A stretch of DNA of 64,000 nucleotides from Adineta steineri (lineage: Eukaryota > Rotifera > Eurotatoria > Adinetida > Adinetidae), in assembly GCA_905250115.1 (NCBI GenBank), contig CAJNOI010000024.1, positions 754,223 to 818,222 on the forward strand, written 5' to 3'. Below, piece by piece: positions 26,041 through 38,217 of the stretch. Positions within the stretch are counted from its first letter, which is position 1. Every line of letters starts with the position of its first letter. The position numbers and the translations under genes are program-made. The notes below the pieces were generated by a model. It was not told the DNA's origin. It saw only the letters and a program-made list of their open reading frames with translations, and ran no database searches.

Positions 26041-27126
26041 TATCGAACGTAATCTTTAAATCTAGAAAAGCGATAGGTTTATTTATGAAAAATTTCTTGT
26101 TCTACTTTTAAAGTCAGAAGACTCGCATTATTTCTTATATTTAAAAAACAGGACACTATAAAAACACTTATTTGCCATTTTGTTATTGCGTATAGAAATA
26201 TTTACTGCTACTTATATTTTGAGCATAAAATATTTAATAAATATTTATTTTTCGTCAGTCATGGATGGATGTCAGACCTCGTATATTTATGAAGCTTTTT
26301 CTTCTGTCGACGACATAAATATATGGTTAAATGTTTTTCTTTTCTTTCTATGTATACATCTCGGGCTTTGAAGATAATAACACACACAAAAAAATACTCG
26401 ATGTTAGTCATCTTTTTTTCATTCATAGTGACTCAAAGGACTCAACATGACTCATATTAATCTAGCATATGCTTTGTCTAGCAGTCACTTTTTTTCGTTA
26501 AAAATCATATCTGTAAAAAAAATTCAACAAAATTTCATTCGATTTAGCTACAGGAATGTTTGTATTATAAATCGTTCATTTAGAATCTTAAAACTGAAAA
26601 AATAACGAATAGTATAAGTCAAATATTCTATAAGCTAGAGATTGGTGAGCTTTAAGTCGGTTATAAAATCTAACCTAGACTTGAAGATAAATAAAATATG
26701 AGAAATATATTTCATTGATTTTTTTATTAAAAACTAATAATCGGATAAGAGTCAAATAGTTTGCTTATGTAAAGTATAGACTTTCAATCTGCTTCTGTTT
26801 TGCACTCTTTACGAGTTTTGACCTTACTTGATGATTAATAAAGGTAATATAGGATTAAACGTTTTCGATTGCATATATATATATATCTATACACTTTAGA
26901 CGACGAAAAAAGGCAAAAAAATAAATCACTAAGTACTTGAATGTTAATTCAAATCGTTTTAATATACATTGACATCTCATCTTACACTTCATAGATTGTT
27001 CGTAAATTAATTATTATATATATTTTCAACTTCTAGTTAAATTCATAGTCATATTTTTCTTGTCAACGAAGTGTTTTTTATATTATACGTATATAATTAT
27101 TATTTAGAGAATAAAACATTAAACTA
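26041..27126. other. Intergenic between divergent genes
   Basis: About 1.1 kb between the F-box gene (minus) and the oxidase gene (plus). It includes an (AT)n run near 26873-26886. No coding evidence; both promoters are expected here. Confidence 0.5.
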
Positions 27127-29079
27127 ATGATATTTATTCATTTAATTACATTATTCTTTCTATGTTATGATAATCGTTTACTTGAATCAGCACTTGTGGA
27201 ATATAATTTTACTATTCGAAGTATTCCATCAAATCCAGATGGATATCCTCGACCTGTGGTTATTATGCATCATGCTAATTCAACATGGGATATTGATCGA
27301 CCATTTCCATGTCCTCTTATTCGAGCAACACTTGGTGATCAACTTCGTATTCAAGTTACTAATATGTTACGTGCTCAATCAACAGCTATTCATTTTCATG
27401 GTCTTCATATGCTTAATAATCCATGGGCAGATGGTACAGTACATATTACTCAATGTCCTATTTATCCATTTGAAACATTTATTTATAAATTTAATATAAC
27501 ACAAACAGGAACATTTTGGTATCATTCCCATAATGCACAACAATATGCAGATGGATTACTAGGTCCAATTATACTTGATCATGATACTATTGAACAACAA
27601 TATAATTATGAATCATATGATTATGTTATTATGTTACAAGAATGGTATCATGAAACTTGGCCTGATCTTATGACCGCATATCAAGGTCCGTATGGTGCTT
27701 ATCGAGGTAGTAAACCTATTTTTCCATGGCCACCTACATCTTTCTTAATTAATGGTCATGGTCAATTCGATTGTCGTATATCCGATTGTTCTGAAAATAC
27801 TACTTGGCGTGATACTTGTGGTGATCGACATTTAGCACAATGTATTCCACTTCGATCACCTTTTCTTGGTCCATGTGATTCCAATGCACATGATATCGAT
27901 GAATTTTTATGTCCATCTGGTAAACAAATACGTTTGAGATTAATTAACGCTGCTAGTGGTATTCCATTTCGTTTTTGGATTGATCAACATAATCTTACTA
28001 TTGTTGCTCGAGATGGTATTGAAATTTTACCTATTATTGTTCCACATTTACATATTGCTATTGGTCAACGACTTGATTTAATTATTAATTGTAGTCAAGA
28101 TCCAACTGTAAAATATACAATATATGCAGCTAGTCGAAATAGTTATCAATCTCCTTGTAATATTACTGGACCTACACCGACTATGTGGACATGGGCATTA
28201 TTAGTTTATTCAAAAGTACAAATTGATAAACGTGCAATTCAATTACCAGCAGAACCAATATTGAGTGCTGATGATCCATTTTTTGAATATGAATATTTAA
28301 AACCAGCTAAACCTCGTTTTGCTCCAGCTGCTATTCGTCGTGTTACACTTGCCTTTAATGTTCTTTATAATAATCGTACACATATCGATTCTTTAGAAGA
28401 ATGGGTTGTTAATGGAATTACATTTGAACCTCCAAAAGAACCTGTACTTCATGGAAATTATTTCGATGGTACATTTCAAAATTGTATTGCAAATGAAAGA
28501 TTAGGTCGTGTTAATAATACTTATGCTACTCATATTCAACATTTTGAATATGGTCAAACATATGAAATATTAATGATTAATAACGATCCTCAATTACATC
28601 CATGGCATTTACATGGATATACAGTTGATTTTATTGCTGTAGGTAAAATACCATATATAGAACCAGTTACATGCAATCGTACACGACGAGATACTAATGA
28701 ATTTAATTATGATTCTATTTTACCAGCTCTTAATTCAACACCATCTGTTCTTAGTGTTGGTGATTCATTTAATATACCACGTGAAAGTTATGTTGTCTTT
28801 CGATTTACTGCAAATAATCCAGGTCCATGGTTTTTACATTGTCATATGGAATGGCATATTTGGCCTGGCATGGCGGTTGTCTTGTCTGTAGAACGAAATG
28901 GACGATATGAAGGACTAATTCAATCGCCACCGGAAAATTTTCCTATATGTGGAAAAAGAAAAATAATGCATCCTAAATTATCTACACCAATAGTTTCTTC
29001 TTCGGTGATGAGTGAACCCGTAATACATATACTAATATTTATTATTATACAGACTTTAGAAACCTTATTTTTATTATAA
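27127..29079 (+). CDS. Secreted or membrane-anchored multicopper oxidase (laccase-like), intronless
   Basis: A single-exon 650-residue protein. The N-terminus (FIHLITLFFLCY) is a signal peptide. All four copper-binding blocks of the multicopper oxidase family are intact: HFHGLH (89-94), WYHSH (131-135), HPWHLHG (491-497) and HCHMEWHIWPGM (571-582), the last giving the type 1 Cys572 and an axial Met. Such enzymes oxidise phenols or metal ions while reducing oxygen to water; a laccase role is more likely than ferroxidase but is not shown. The C-terminus ends in a hydrophobic tail (VIHILIFIIIQTLETLFLL) without a following charged region, so GPI or tail anchoring is likely. Several NxT/S sites fit secretion. 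The lack of introns in nearly 2 kb contrasts with neighbouring animal genes. Confidence 0.92.
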   Translation: MIFIHLITLFFLCYDNRLLESALVEYNFTIRSIPSNPDGYPRPVVIMHHANSTWDIDRPFPCPLIRATLGDQLRIQVTNMLRAQSTAIHFHGLHMLNNPWADGTVHITQCPIYPFETFIYKFNITQTGTFWYHSHNAQQYADGLLGPIILDHDTIEQQYNYESYDYVIMLQEWYHETWPDLMTAYQGPYGAYRGSKPIFPWPPTSFLINGHGQFDCRISDCSENTTWRDTCGDRHLAQCIPLRSPFLGPCDSNAHDIDEFLCPSGKQIRLRLINAASGIPFRFWIDQHNLTIVARDGIEILPIIVPHLHIAIGQRLDLIINCSQDPTVKYTIYAASRNSYQSPCNITGPTPTMWTWALLVYSKVQIDKRAIQLPAEPILSADDPFFEYEYLKPAKPRFAPAAIRRVTLAFNVLYNNRTHIDSLEEWVVNGITFEPPKEPVLHGNYFDGTFQNCIANERLGRVNNTYATHIQHFEYGQTYEILMINNDPQLHPWHLHGYTVDFIAVGKIPYIEPVTCNRTRRDTNEFNYDSILPALNSTPSVLSVGDSFNIPRESYVVFRFTANNPGPWFLHCHMEWHIWPGMAVVLSVERNGRYEGLIQSPPENFPICGKRKIMHPKLSTPIVSSSVMSEPVIHILIFIIIQTLETLFLL

Positions 29080-31713
29080 ATTATTCTCGCTTAAATGAAT
29101 TGTATTTTGATTGAAAAAACTAGTTTTTTTTGTATTTATATCTATTGCTGCTGTTAATTAACCATGTGATAACTAAAATATTTTATTAAAATTTCTTGTA
29201 CATACGTGTATACATAAAGAATTTTAGGATAATCATTTTAACAGTTAAATTTGATCAAGTATATATATTCACCTGATATATCAAGGAATGTACTTTAGTA
29301 TGATTGATGACTGAATTACTTTTTTTAACTTGACACATAAGTAGCAAGGATTAACAAAAAGTACGATGTTCTTTACCGATTATTTCAAAAAGATTGTCAT
29401 TTACATTGGAAAGAGAATGTTATTTGGGCGTGGTTGTTAATATAATAAAAGTAACAATGGAAAAATTTTTGTACTTAAAACGAAACTTTAATGACAATGT
29501 TTTGGTATAGCGACGTCAATTCAAATTTTAATTATGATAATTGATCAAAGACATAAAACGATTCTTTATTTTCTACAAAAATTTATCGAATACCATGAAA
29601 GCTGTACTACTCAAGCCTGATCGATTAATATAAACTGGCTTGTTTTTCATTATGAATGAAATGTTAAATAAAATTTTTGTTTTAATTCTCAAACGATATT
29701 TAACGATAGAATTAAACTTTTCTTTCATTCATCAACATTAAGTTTTCAAAATAATTGAAATTAATTTAATTGTAATTGGTATATTAATATAAATGACAGA
29801 GACATATTTAGTTAGTCATTATCTGACGGAAGAGTCATATAAATCTTTTTTAGTTTTTTTAATCTGTAATGTATGATAGATAAAATCATTTTACTAAAGT
29901 TTGTTAATTTTATAATTACACTAAGTGCCAGTTCAATAAGACATCCAATTGGATTTTTATTAATTATATGAGTGCTATTTGTGTTAATGAAAAAATGGCA
30001 ATAAATATTTATATAGTATTAATCTGTTGATTAAACTACATAATATTCAGTTTAGATATGAAGAGAATAGTATATGAGTATTAGATTCATTTTACAGGCA
30101 CATATTCCCAATACAATTATTATATTACCTTCGACTAATGTGGTTCAGATACTCTCAGAGAAGTAGTCATTCATTTCAATGTAACTACTAGCTTACAATG
30201 AATTAATATTTGATTTTTTTTCTCTTTGTATAGATCAAAGATACGTATTAATTAAATAATAGTCGTTTAAGTACAATTATTAACGTTTTTTTTACATAAA
30301 CTGATCTGCCATTATTTTGGTGATATTTTACTTATCAAAATGATCTCTAATTTAGGACACTGATATATCTACAAAATTTATTTGTCATTCATTTCATGCA
30401 AATGACCTTGTATGACTAGTGTAGATCTAATTCAATAGTAAATATTTCTAAACACGCGATTATGATCAACATCAAAAAGAACTCTTCTCAATCAACATGA
30501 GTAATGAATTTTTTAAACTTTCTTCAATATAAAAACTTAATTGATTTGACACTAAAAGTGTTATATTCACAACAGGTAATCATGTACAATATTCTATTCT
30601 TAATAGTCTCTCGTATTTCTTTTTGAACTATTGTTCTTCTCAAAAAATTTCTATAAAACAATGATTTCATTTGATATTTTTTCTCTATTCTCGAAGGACA
30701 ATTAATATAGAATCAAAATTGTATTTTCTTTCATATTCACAATATAAATTACCGTTGTCCGATGAAGGTGAGAGAATAGGAGAGAAGCAATATGTCTTTA
30801 TTGACAGAAGAACACATGCGAACGCAAGAAAAAAATAAGTAACAAGAACGAACGAAAGAAAGAAAAAGAAGAAAAAAAAAGAACCGAGAGATTGAATTTT
30901 ACGATGACGACGATGTGGTTAGTAGTGTTGAAGCCGAGGTCATATGCATAAAATAATAACAACGAGTGAGACAAGCGTCATCATTTCTATCACCGTAAGT
31001 AAAAACAAATGTTGACCCGTATATTTATTTCGAAAATAAAAAAACTCAATCTTGAATGCAGATTAATCATAGATATGTAAACATTACATCAATTAGTCTC
31101 GTTCAAATGTATTAACTCACCGATATAATATGTGTAAAATTAAATACAATTCATACTTTTAATGATGTTATACATCTGCGTGTGTTGACCTGACGACTCA
31201 TCGATAGCAAAGAAAAGAGATAAACATATATTTGCTGTATAATCACGACTAACGGATGAAGAGAATAGGTTCCTGTTAAGCGAAAAAAAATCGTTTTTTT
31301 TCGATCGATAGACAAGGTAAGCAGCATAACGGTGATATGCGAATAATTTATTTAAGTACGAAATATCACGGTTTCATCATGAAGCTAGCAAAATATTATT
31401 TTACCGTATCTTTTAGAGTATCCTAGTCTGATATATGGATACGAAAAGAGTTTTTTATTAATCGGAATTAATACAAGATTCTCTAATATAGAAAAGTAAT
31501 CTAATATGTATCATGAGACTTTTGTATTCGGTAATACTACGAGAAATCATCTAATCGTGTATTTTATATCTCATATATCAAAAATAAAACTTCTGATCAT
31601 GTTATAATCCTTTGATCTAAATATTAATTATAACCATACATATATATATAAGATGAAATGTTATTTTAGGCACGTTTGTAATTGTCAGATACGAATACAA
31701 CTACTTCTTGAGT
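29080..31713. other. Intergenic; purine-rich tract upstream of adhesion gene
   Basis: No coding exon was recognised. Bases 30780-30890 form a strongly purine-rich tract (GAA/AAG units), followed by a G/C-richer patch (30900-30990). Both could be the 5' untranslated region or core promoter of the adhesion-molecule gene. Confidence 0.45.
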
Positions 31714-34700
31714 ATGAAAGAAAAACAAATGTTCTTATCAATACATATTTCAATTATTTTTAGTAAGTTATTCTTTCTTATCAAGATATATTTACTTATT
31801 ATTCACTTTAGTTATTCATTTAATTAATATTTCACATGGTCAATTGGTTATAAAACCATCCGAATCTATTGTATTACGTGATCAATTCAAATCATTTGTT
31901 GCTTCATGTACAGGACAACCAAACACTCGAGTTGGTCTGTATGATTGTTTATGTTCTATTGAATAAATTATTATTATTCTTTTCTTTTTTTTCTAGCTAC
32001 TTGGCGATCTCCATTACAAATTGATATTGCAGAAGACGATACTGCAAGGTGAATAAATAGTTTTAGAGTGTATGTCTCGGTATATTTTATTTTTCATTGA
32101 ATTATTTTGTCTAGAGTGACAGTCGAACGGCAGACATATGGATTACGATTACGTATAAGAAATTTAACGCGTACTGATCAAGGTGTATGGGAATGTTTAG
32201 GATCTGATCAAGATGGACGACCATTATCACGTACTTTACAAGTTAATGTTAAAGGTAAAGAAATTCTTCTTCTTACAATAATAATTAATTTTATGTTTTC
32301 TTATAGTTCCAATAACATTTTTTGGTGAACCAGTTCAATATGCTGAACTAAATTCAGCTATTATCATTAAATGTCGTGTATTAGCAAATCCATCTGCTGA
32401 AGTAACATGGTTTAAAGGTCGTGATAAAACACGTTTGACACCATCAAATTACGAACGAAGTAATGATGGTTTAAAAATTCTTCGAGTTTCATTAGCAGAT
32501 AATGATATATTCTGGTGTCAAGCTGATGTACTAGAAACAGGAGAATCAAAAGATTATCCAATTCAAGTTATTATAGCTCGTATGTTATTCAATAATATAT
32601 TTTCTTATTAGTATTATTATGAAATATTTTAGAGGGTATAACACCACCAAGAATTGTATGTGCAGCACCATGTGCTGTTGAAAAACAAACAGCTACTTTA
32701 ATTTGTGAAGCAGGTGGAATGCCACCACCACAATTTATATGGTTTTATGGACAGGTTTTTTATTGATGATATAGAATATAAGAATAATCTGTTTTTTTGA
32801 TAATTTTCTAGGATGTTCCAATTGGTACAAGTGGAATATCGAAATTTGTTGTTCGAGGAAATACTTTAGTTATTAATTATGTTGATGAAACTGATAATGG
32901 TCGATATTCATGTCAAGCATTTAATGATTATGATCGGCGTGGACAACGAGCAGAATATATGCTTAATGTTATTGGTAAATAATTGAAACAAAAAAGATTT
33001 TGTATTTATTTTTGAAATATATTTAGTTCCACCTCGTCTTGCACCTATACCACAAATAAAAGTTAATCTTGATGAAAATAGTCCACCACAACGTGCAGTT
33101 TTTACTTGTCGTGTTTTACGTGGTTCAGCAGATAGTCTTAGTTTGGAATGGATTCTTACCGATGGTACTCCTGTTCAAGTAAGATTGAAATACGAGATTT
33201 ACAAATTTTTTACTACAAACTATGAATGATTTTATATTCAAGAATAATTTCTTTTTCTCTATAGCCAATTAATGGTATTTCAATTGATGTTACTCAATTA
33301 GCATTAAATCATTTGATTGAAATACGTTTTGATCCTGTACGTCGTGAACATCATGGAAATTATACATGTTTAGCTAAAAATCTAGCAGATATTACATCAA
33401 CTATTGGAAATCTTTTTGTTGAATGTAAATACAAAAATCTCTAAATAATTCTTCTGCAATTATTCTTCATTTCAGATCGACCTGTATTTATTGGACCGAA
33501 TGCACCTGTTATATTTAGTGTTCCTAACTATCGAGGTAAGAATATTTTTTAAATAAATAAAAATTATTTCTTTGATTTTTCTTTTTAGCAATTATGAAAT
33601 GTCAATTCGATAGTTATCCACAGCCCACAATTCAATGGGTTAAAATGATTCGAACAGCACAAGAACCTGATGGTGGTCATGTACTTGTACAAGATAATGA
33701 TCCACAAGTAATCGATATATTAACAAGACAAATTGGTCCAACACTTTATGAAACACAATTAACAGTAAAAATTTTACAAAATTTTCTCTTTTTGAGTTTT
33801 CTTTTTGATATAGTATAATCCAATGGAACAAGATTTTGGTTTAAATTTTGAATGTCGTGCTATTAATCCTCGAATAGGACGATATTCAATGAATCTTCGA
33901 CTTGCTGAACCACCACGACAAGTTCGTGTTGTTGAAGTTAAACCAAAATCAAATTCAATTCAATTAAATATTCAACCACCATTAGAATTAGGTGGTTTAC
34001 CTTTACTTGAATATCTTATTAAATATGAACAAATTGGTATACCGAATTCATTAAAAACACAAACTTTTCCAAGTAGAGAAAAAAACAAATATAATAAAAA
34101 ATTTCCTTATTTATATATTTTAGTTGTATCTAATGAACCACAGAATCTTCGTATTGAAACTCTTCAACCATCGTCATTATATCGAATACAAATAGTAGCA
34201 AAATCTCGTGCTGGAGAAGGTGCACTTTCTATACCGTATCAATTGAAAACACTTGATCGACAAGTACCACAATTTAAAATTCTTTCGTCAGATATCTCAT
34301 GTCTTGATGATCAATCTTGTTTAATTAAATGGATTATTGAATCTGATGGTGGTTCGCCTATTTCACGAGCTGAAATATCTTATGCAAAAGTAAGTTTATT
34401 TAATACAAAGATAAGATACATCGCTATATATCTTTTAGGTTCGAGGTATAAATGCTGTAGAACAATCGAGTCCGACAATACAACTTGATCCATTAACAAC
34501 TGAATTTGAATTGAAAGGACTTCAACCAGATACAAATTATTTGATTACTATTCGTTTATTGAGTGAAGCTGGAGTTGGTGAACAAAAAATTTCGAAAAAA
34601 ACTAGCAAATCACGTATAGGTAAGTTAATATTTTTTTTTAAAAAAATATTTTTAATTTTTTTGGTATTGATATATTCTTTCTTGCAGACAGAGATCTGGC

Positions 34701-35197
34701 TTATAGAACAAGTGCATCTTTTCATTTTCGTATAAAAAAATTGAGTTTTCTAGTTGTAGTATCTGTAGTAGTTATTTTTATCAAATAAATAATCAAAAAA
34801 ACTTATTCATTTGATATGCATTTTATTCTAGATCCACGTATAGGTCCATCCGATAAACGACTTGGACGTCGATACCCAAGTAAATGGGTTATTATCGGAA
34901 TTGTATCTGGTATTCTTTTCATACCCATTATTGCTGGTATTGTATTTCTTATTATTCGATGTTCTCCAAAGAAAAACAATGAAAAACAGACTGAGAAACC
35001 ACCTGTTCCACCCCCTCGAAGGTTATTTTATTAATCGTTTTCTTTTTTACTATAATTTAATGTTTATACTTTATTTTAGAAAATACGACAATAATGAACG
35101 GTAAAGATTGGTAATTAAAAAATAAGAAAAAAGAAATATTATTTTATTTAGATCTAGTCGAGAAGTTCAAAAACCATTACGTGATGATGATGCATAA
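31714..35197 (+). CDS. NCAM/fasciclin-2-like cell adhesion molecule (5 Ig + 2 FN3 + TM)
   Basis: About 15 exons with 45-130 bp introns. The start at 31714 opens a short signal peptide (FLSIHISIIFIIHLINIS). Five immunoglobulin domains follow, each with its cysteine pair: SCTG/WECLG, IKCRV/FWCQA, LICEAGG/YSCQA, FTCRV/YTCLA and MKCQFDSYPQ/FECRA, with WF or EW core tryptophans. Two fibronectin type III domains follow (EPPRQVRVVEVKPKSNS... and VPQFKILSSDISC...). One membrane segment (WVIIGIVSGILFIPIIAGIVFL) and a short tail with PPVPPPRR, a possible SH3 ligand, end the protein. This order equals NCAM/fasciclin-2; homophilic adhesion in neurons or epithelia is inferred from that. The 51-bp intron at about 34072-34122 has no stop and a length divisible by three. 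Stop at 35195-35197. Confidence 0.85.
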
Positions 35198-35564
35198 TAA
35201 TACAATTCAGTTTTTTAATCAGAAAATTTTTATCTTTATAATTTTAGTATTTGTTTGGAAATTACTCCAATGGTGTCTTTTATTATTTCTATTTTCTATT
35301 CAATCTCGATTGTATTTTTTTTAATCGAGATTTATTATGTTTATTTTTAAGCTTATTTACTTAATTCATTTCAAAATTCAATATAAAAAAATCATATTCA
35401 TATGTCTTATAAAACTTCTCAATAATGTTCTCTAATTGACCATATTTACTATAATATTTTTCAGTTTCATTTCGAATCGAATGTAACTCATCAGATTCGA
35501 GCTGACTAAATTAACAAAAATAAAAATAATAGTAAAAAACAGAGACCGTCACAGGGCAGAACCG
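35198..35564. other. 3' flank of the adhesion gene up to an assembly gap
   Basis: Untranslated or intergenic A+T-rich sequence. The last 25 bases before the gap are clearly richer in G+C than the surroundings. Confidence 0.5.
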
Positions 35565-35574
35565 NNNNNNNNNN
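35565..35574. other. Assembly gap of 10 N
   Basis: Ten undetermined bases. The true distance between the flanks is unknown. Confidence 0.99.
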
Positions 35575-35597
35575 TATAAAATTGTATTTTAATTTAG

Positions 35598-35773
35598 ACG
35601 GATTCTACTATGTTGATGGAGAAACTGAGACTGAAAGACGCTCTAAATCGGAGATTGCAAGACGTGTATTGATCATGGTCAACTTTGTCGTAGGTATAGT
35701 AAATTTCGTCTCACCTGTTCAAATTCCAGTAATTGGCTCAAGTCCAACAGTTGGAATAGCCGCAATTGAATAA
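35598..35773 (+). CDS. Possible terminal exon of an unidentified gene broken by the gap
   Basis: Directly after the gap a polypyrimidine/AG acceptor (tttaatttag, ending about 35597) leads into an open frame of about 58 codons starting DGFYYVDGETETERRS and ending in a hydrophobic stretch (VNFVVGIVNFV...) with a stop before 35774. The segment is richer in G+C than its surroundings and free of stops, which suggests coding. No family is recognised. The 5' part would lie in or across the gap. It could also be a foreign piece joined during scaffolding. Confidence 0.35.
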
Positions 35774-38217
35774 TGACTCGACGTAAATAGAAAGTAGTTG
35801 AATGACATTTCATTCATTAGTCTATGAAGTAAATTATTAATAAATACATGATTGTCAAAGAATGAGCACGGATAAAATCATGTTATGCTTCCTCATTTTT
35901 TAAATCACACATGGTTAAATTTTTATTTATATTATTATTGTATGTTTAACCAACAATATGTTGTATTTTTTCTAAAAAACTTGATCTATATGTTATAATC
36001 TGGATATAGTTCTTATGATGATTACAAATGTGAGAATTGCTCTGTAAAACACTATTAATTTTGCATCAGAGTGCAAGTTTTAAAATTTTAGAAAATCTTT
36101 GATAACATATTATTTGATATAGAATTCAATTCTCTTCTGAACAACTAGTTGGGCAAATATCCGAAACTGAATTTTTTTAGATTTATATGGATCGAGACTT
36201 GTACTTACATTTATTCTAACTAAAATCTCGAGTGACATATATTATTATGTCGAAATTTTGTTATTGTTTAGTTAATTCAATTAAATAGCATTATGTTATA
36301 TTGCTAAAATGTACTGAAGCAAAAATATGATTGAGAAAAAGGAAGTGAAATATATTAATATTCTGTCTCTTTCCAACATATATAAAATCATCGTTCTCCT
36401 CACGTTTTTTCCTTGACAAAAAAGGTAAGAGTAGTAGTTGGAAAGTATTTTTTCATATAATTGACTACTTATTGGTGTAATATACATATATACATTTTGA
36501 CATACTATACGATTTAGTTTTGATACAGTGGATGTAGATATACATTCTCGAAATGGATACTCATGGGCGAAATAAAAGAATCTAATTGTTCTAAACATAA
36601 TATTATCAATACTTCATATTCAATCATAAACAAAAACAGATAAATAATTAAATGATAGCTAATTGTTTGATAAAGTATATTTTGTTTTTCTTTTCTGTAC
36701 AAGTTTTAAACTATGATCATGACTAGTTCATTAGTAAAAGTATAATAAAATTCCTTCAAAATTAACAAAATAAAAAATTTTGATAATGATTTATACATAT
36801 GAATAAATTTAAACGAACACGCAACATTGAATCAGATGTTATATGTTCTTTATTTGTTAATTAAAATTTGAGCGATAGTATTAATACACTTGCGAATGAT
36901 AGGCTATGTTCTAAATAAATTTATCGAAAAATATTGAATAAAATGACGACACTCGATTAACCAACTAGCAATCTTGATTAGTTTGATATTTCTTGAATTG
37001 CCTATTGAAAATACTGTCTTTTATTGAACTAAACATGATCGTATTTGAAGATGAAATTAGGAGAGTGATTCATTCAATATACGAGTTTTTTTATCACTAT
37101 TCCTTCAGACATGTGTGATCGAAGATAAATAATGCATTCGATTACAACTTTCACTAGTATCATACATAATTTCATTCTATCAATTATCTGGAAGTTACAT
37201 AATATTTCTATTAGATCATGCTAACTTTTTTTTTTCTAACAAAGGATCAGTCATTTAATACATACTATTATAGTATCGATTACATAAGACGTTTGCACTT
37301 TTTCTTTCTTATATTATTGTTCGTCGATTTCTTTCGGAAAAAAATTAACACTCTAGAATCAATTTCTTCAAGAAAAATAGCGAATATTAAGTGCCTTCAT
37401 CGTTGAAATTTCTTAACCTTTTTTTCTCAATTAAAGTCAATGTCATCCAAATCTTTTTCAAATCAAAATTCTCTTCAAGGTTAATCTATTTTTTATTTTA
37501 TATTGTAAACAATATAACCATTCGTTTTTCGATAATACTATGTATATGTATATTTTTAAATTATCATCTACTAGCGACATCTATAGAAACATAGTTTCTG
37601 CGTAAATCATATAAATTGATAATATTTATTTACTTAGATAAGAAAAACTAGAAGCTTAAAAAAAACGAATCAGTTTTTTAATTGTTTTACATCTTATAAA
37701 TAATGAATAATATTTCAAAAGATCAATCATCAATTCAGCAACAGCAACTAACTTATGGAATAGACAAGACAATCATCCAGTCAATGCTAGTATACTCTTC
37801 TGTTCTGTTTGTGTTCGAGAGAAAAAGAAAAAAAAAACAAACGAGATCGTGACGGATCACACATCTTTTTCCCTCGAGCTAATATATTCTTCTGACAAAC
37901 AAAAAAAAAAAAACGAAGAATTCCTCATTTTTTTTTAGAAGAATATGAGTCTACATCGATCATAGAATTTATTGATTAGATTTAATCGGAAGGTCTATAT
38001 TTTAGAATAATTTAACATGAAAACAATACACAAATGTATTTGTTACGGTTGAATAATAGTCGAATCCTATGATATATTGTTTACTAAAAATATAAGAAAT
38101 GTTCGACATAAATTATTTGTCAATGTCAGACGACATTTTTTTTGACAAGATCTGGTTTCGCTTATCAATTAATTCAATTGCTTATTTTTCTATTTTTATA
38201 GATATTAAGATTTTTAT
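35774..38217. other. Intergenic; purine-rich stretch before RABGAP1
   Basis: No coding evidence; small frames on both strands are compositional. Bases about 37815-37920 contain purine-rich runs typical of the region just upstream of genes in this window. Confidence 0.5.
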
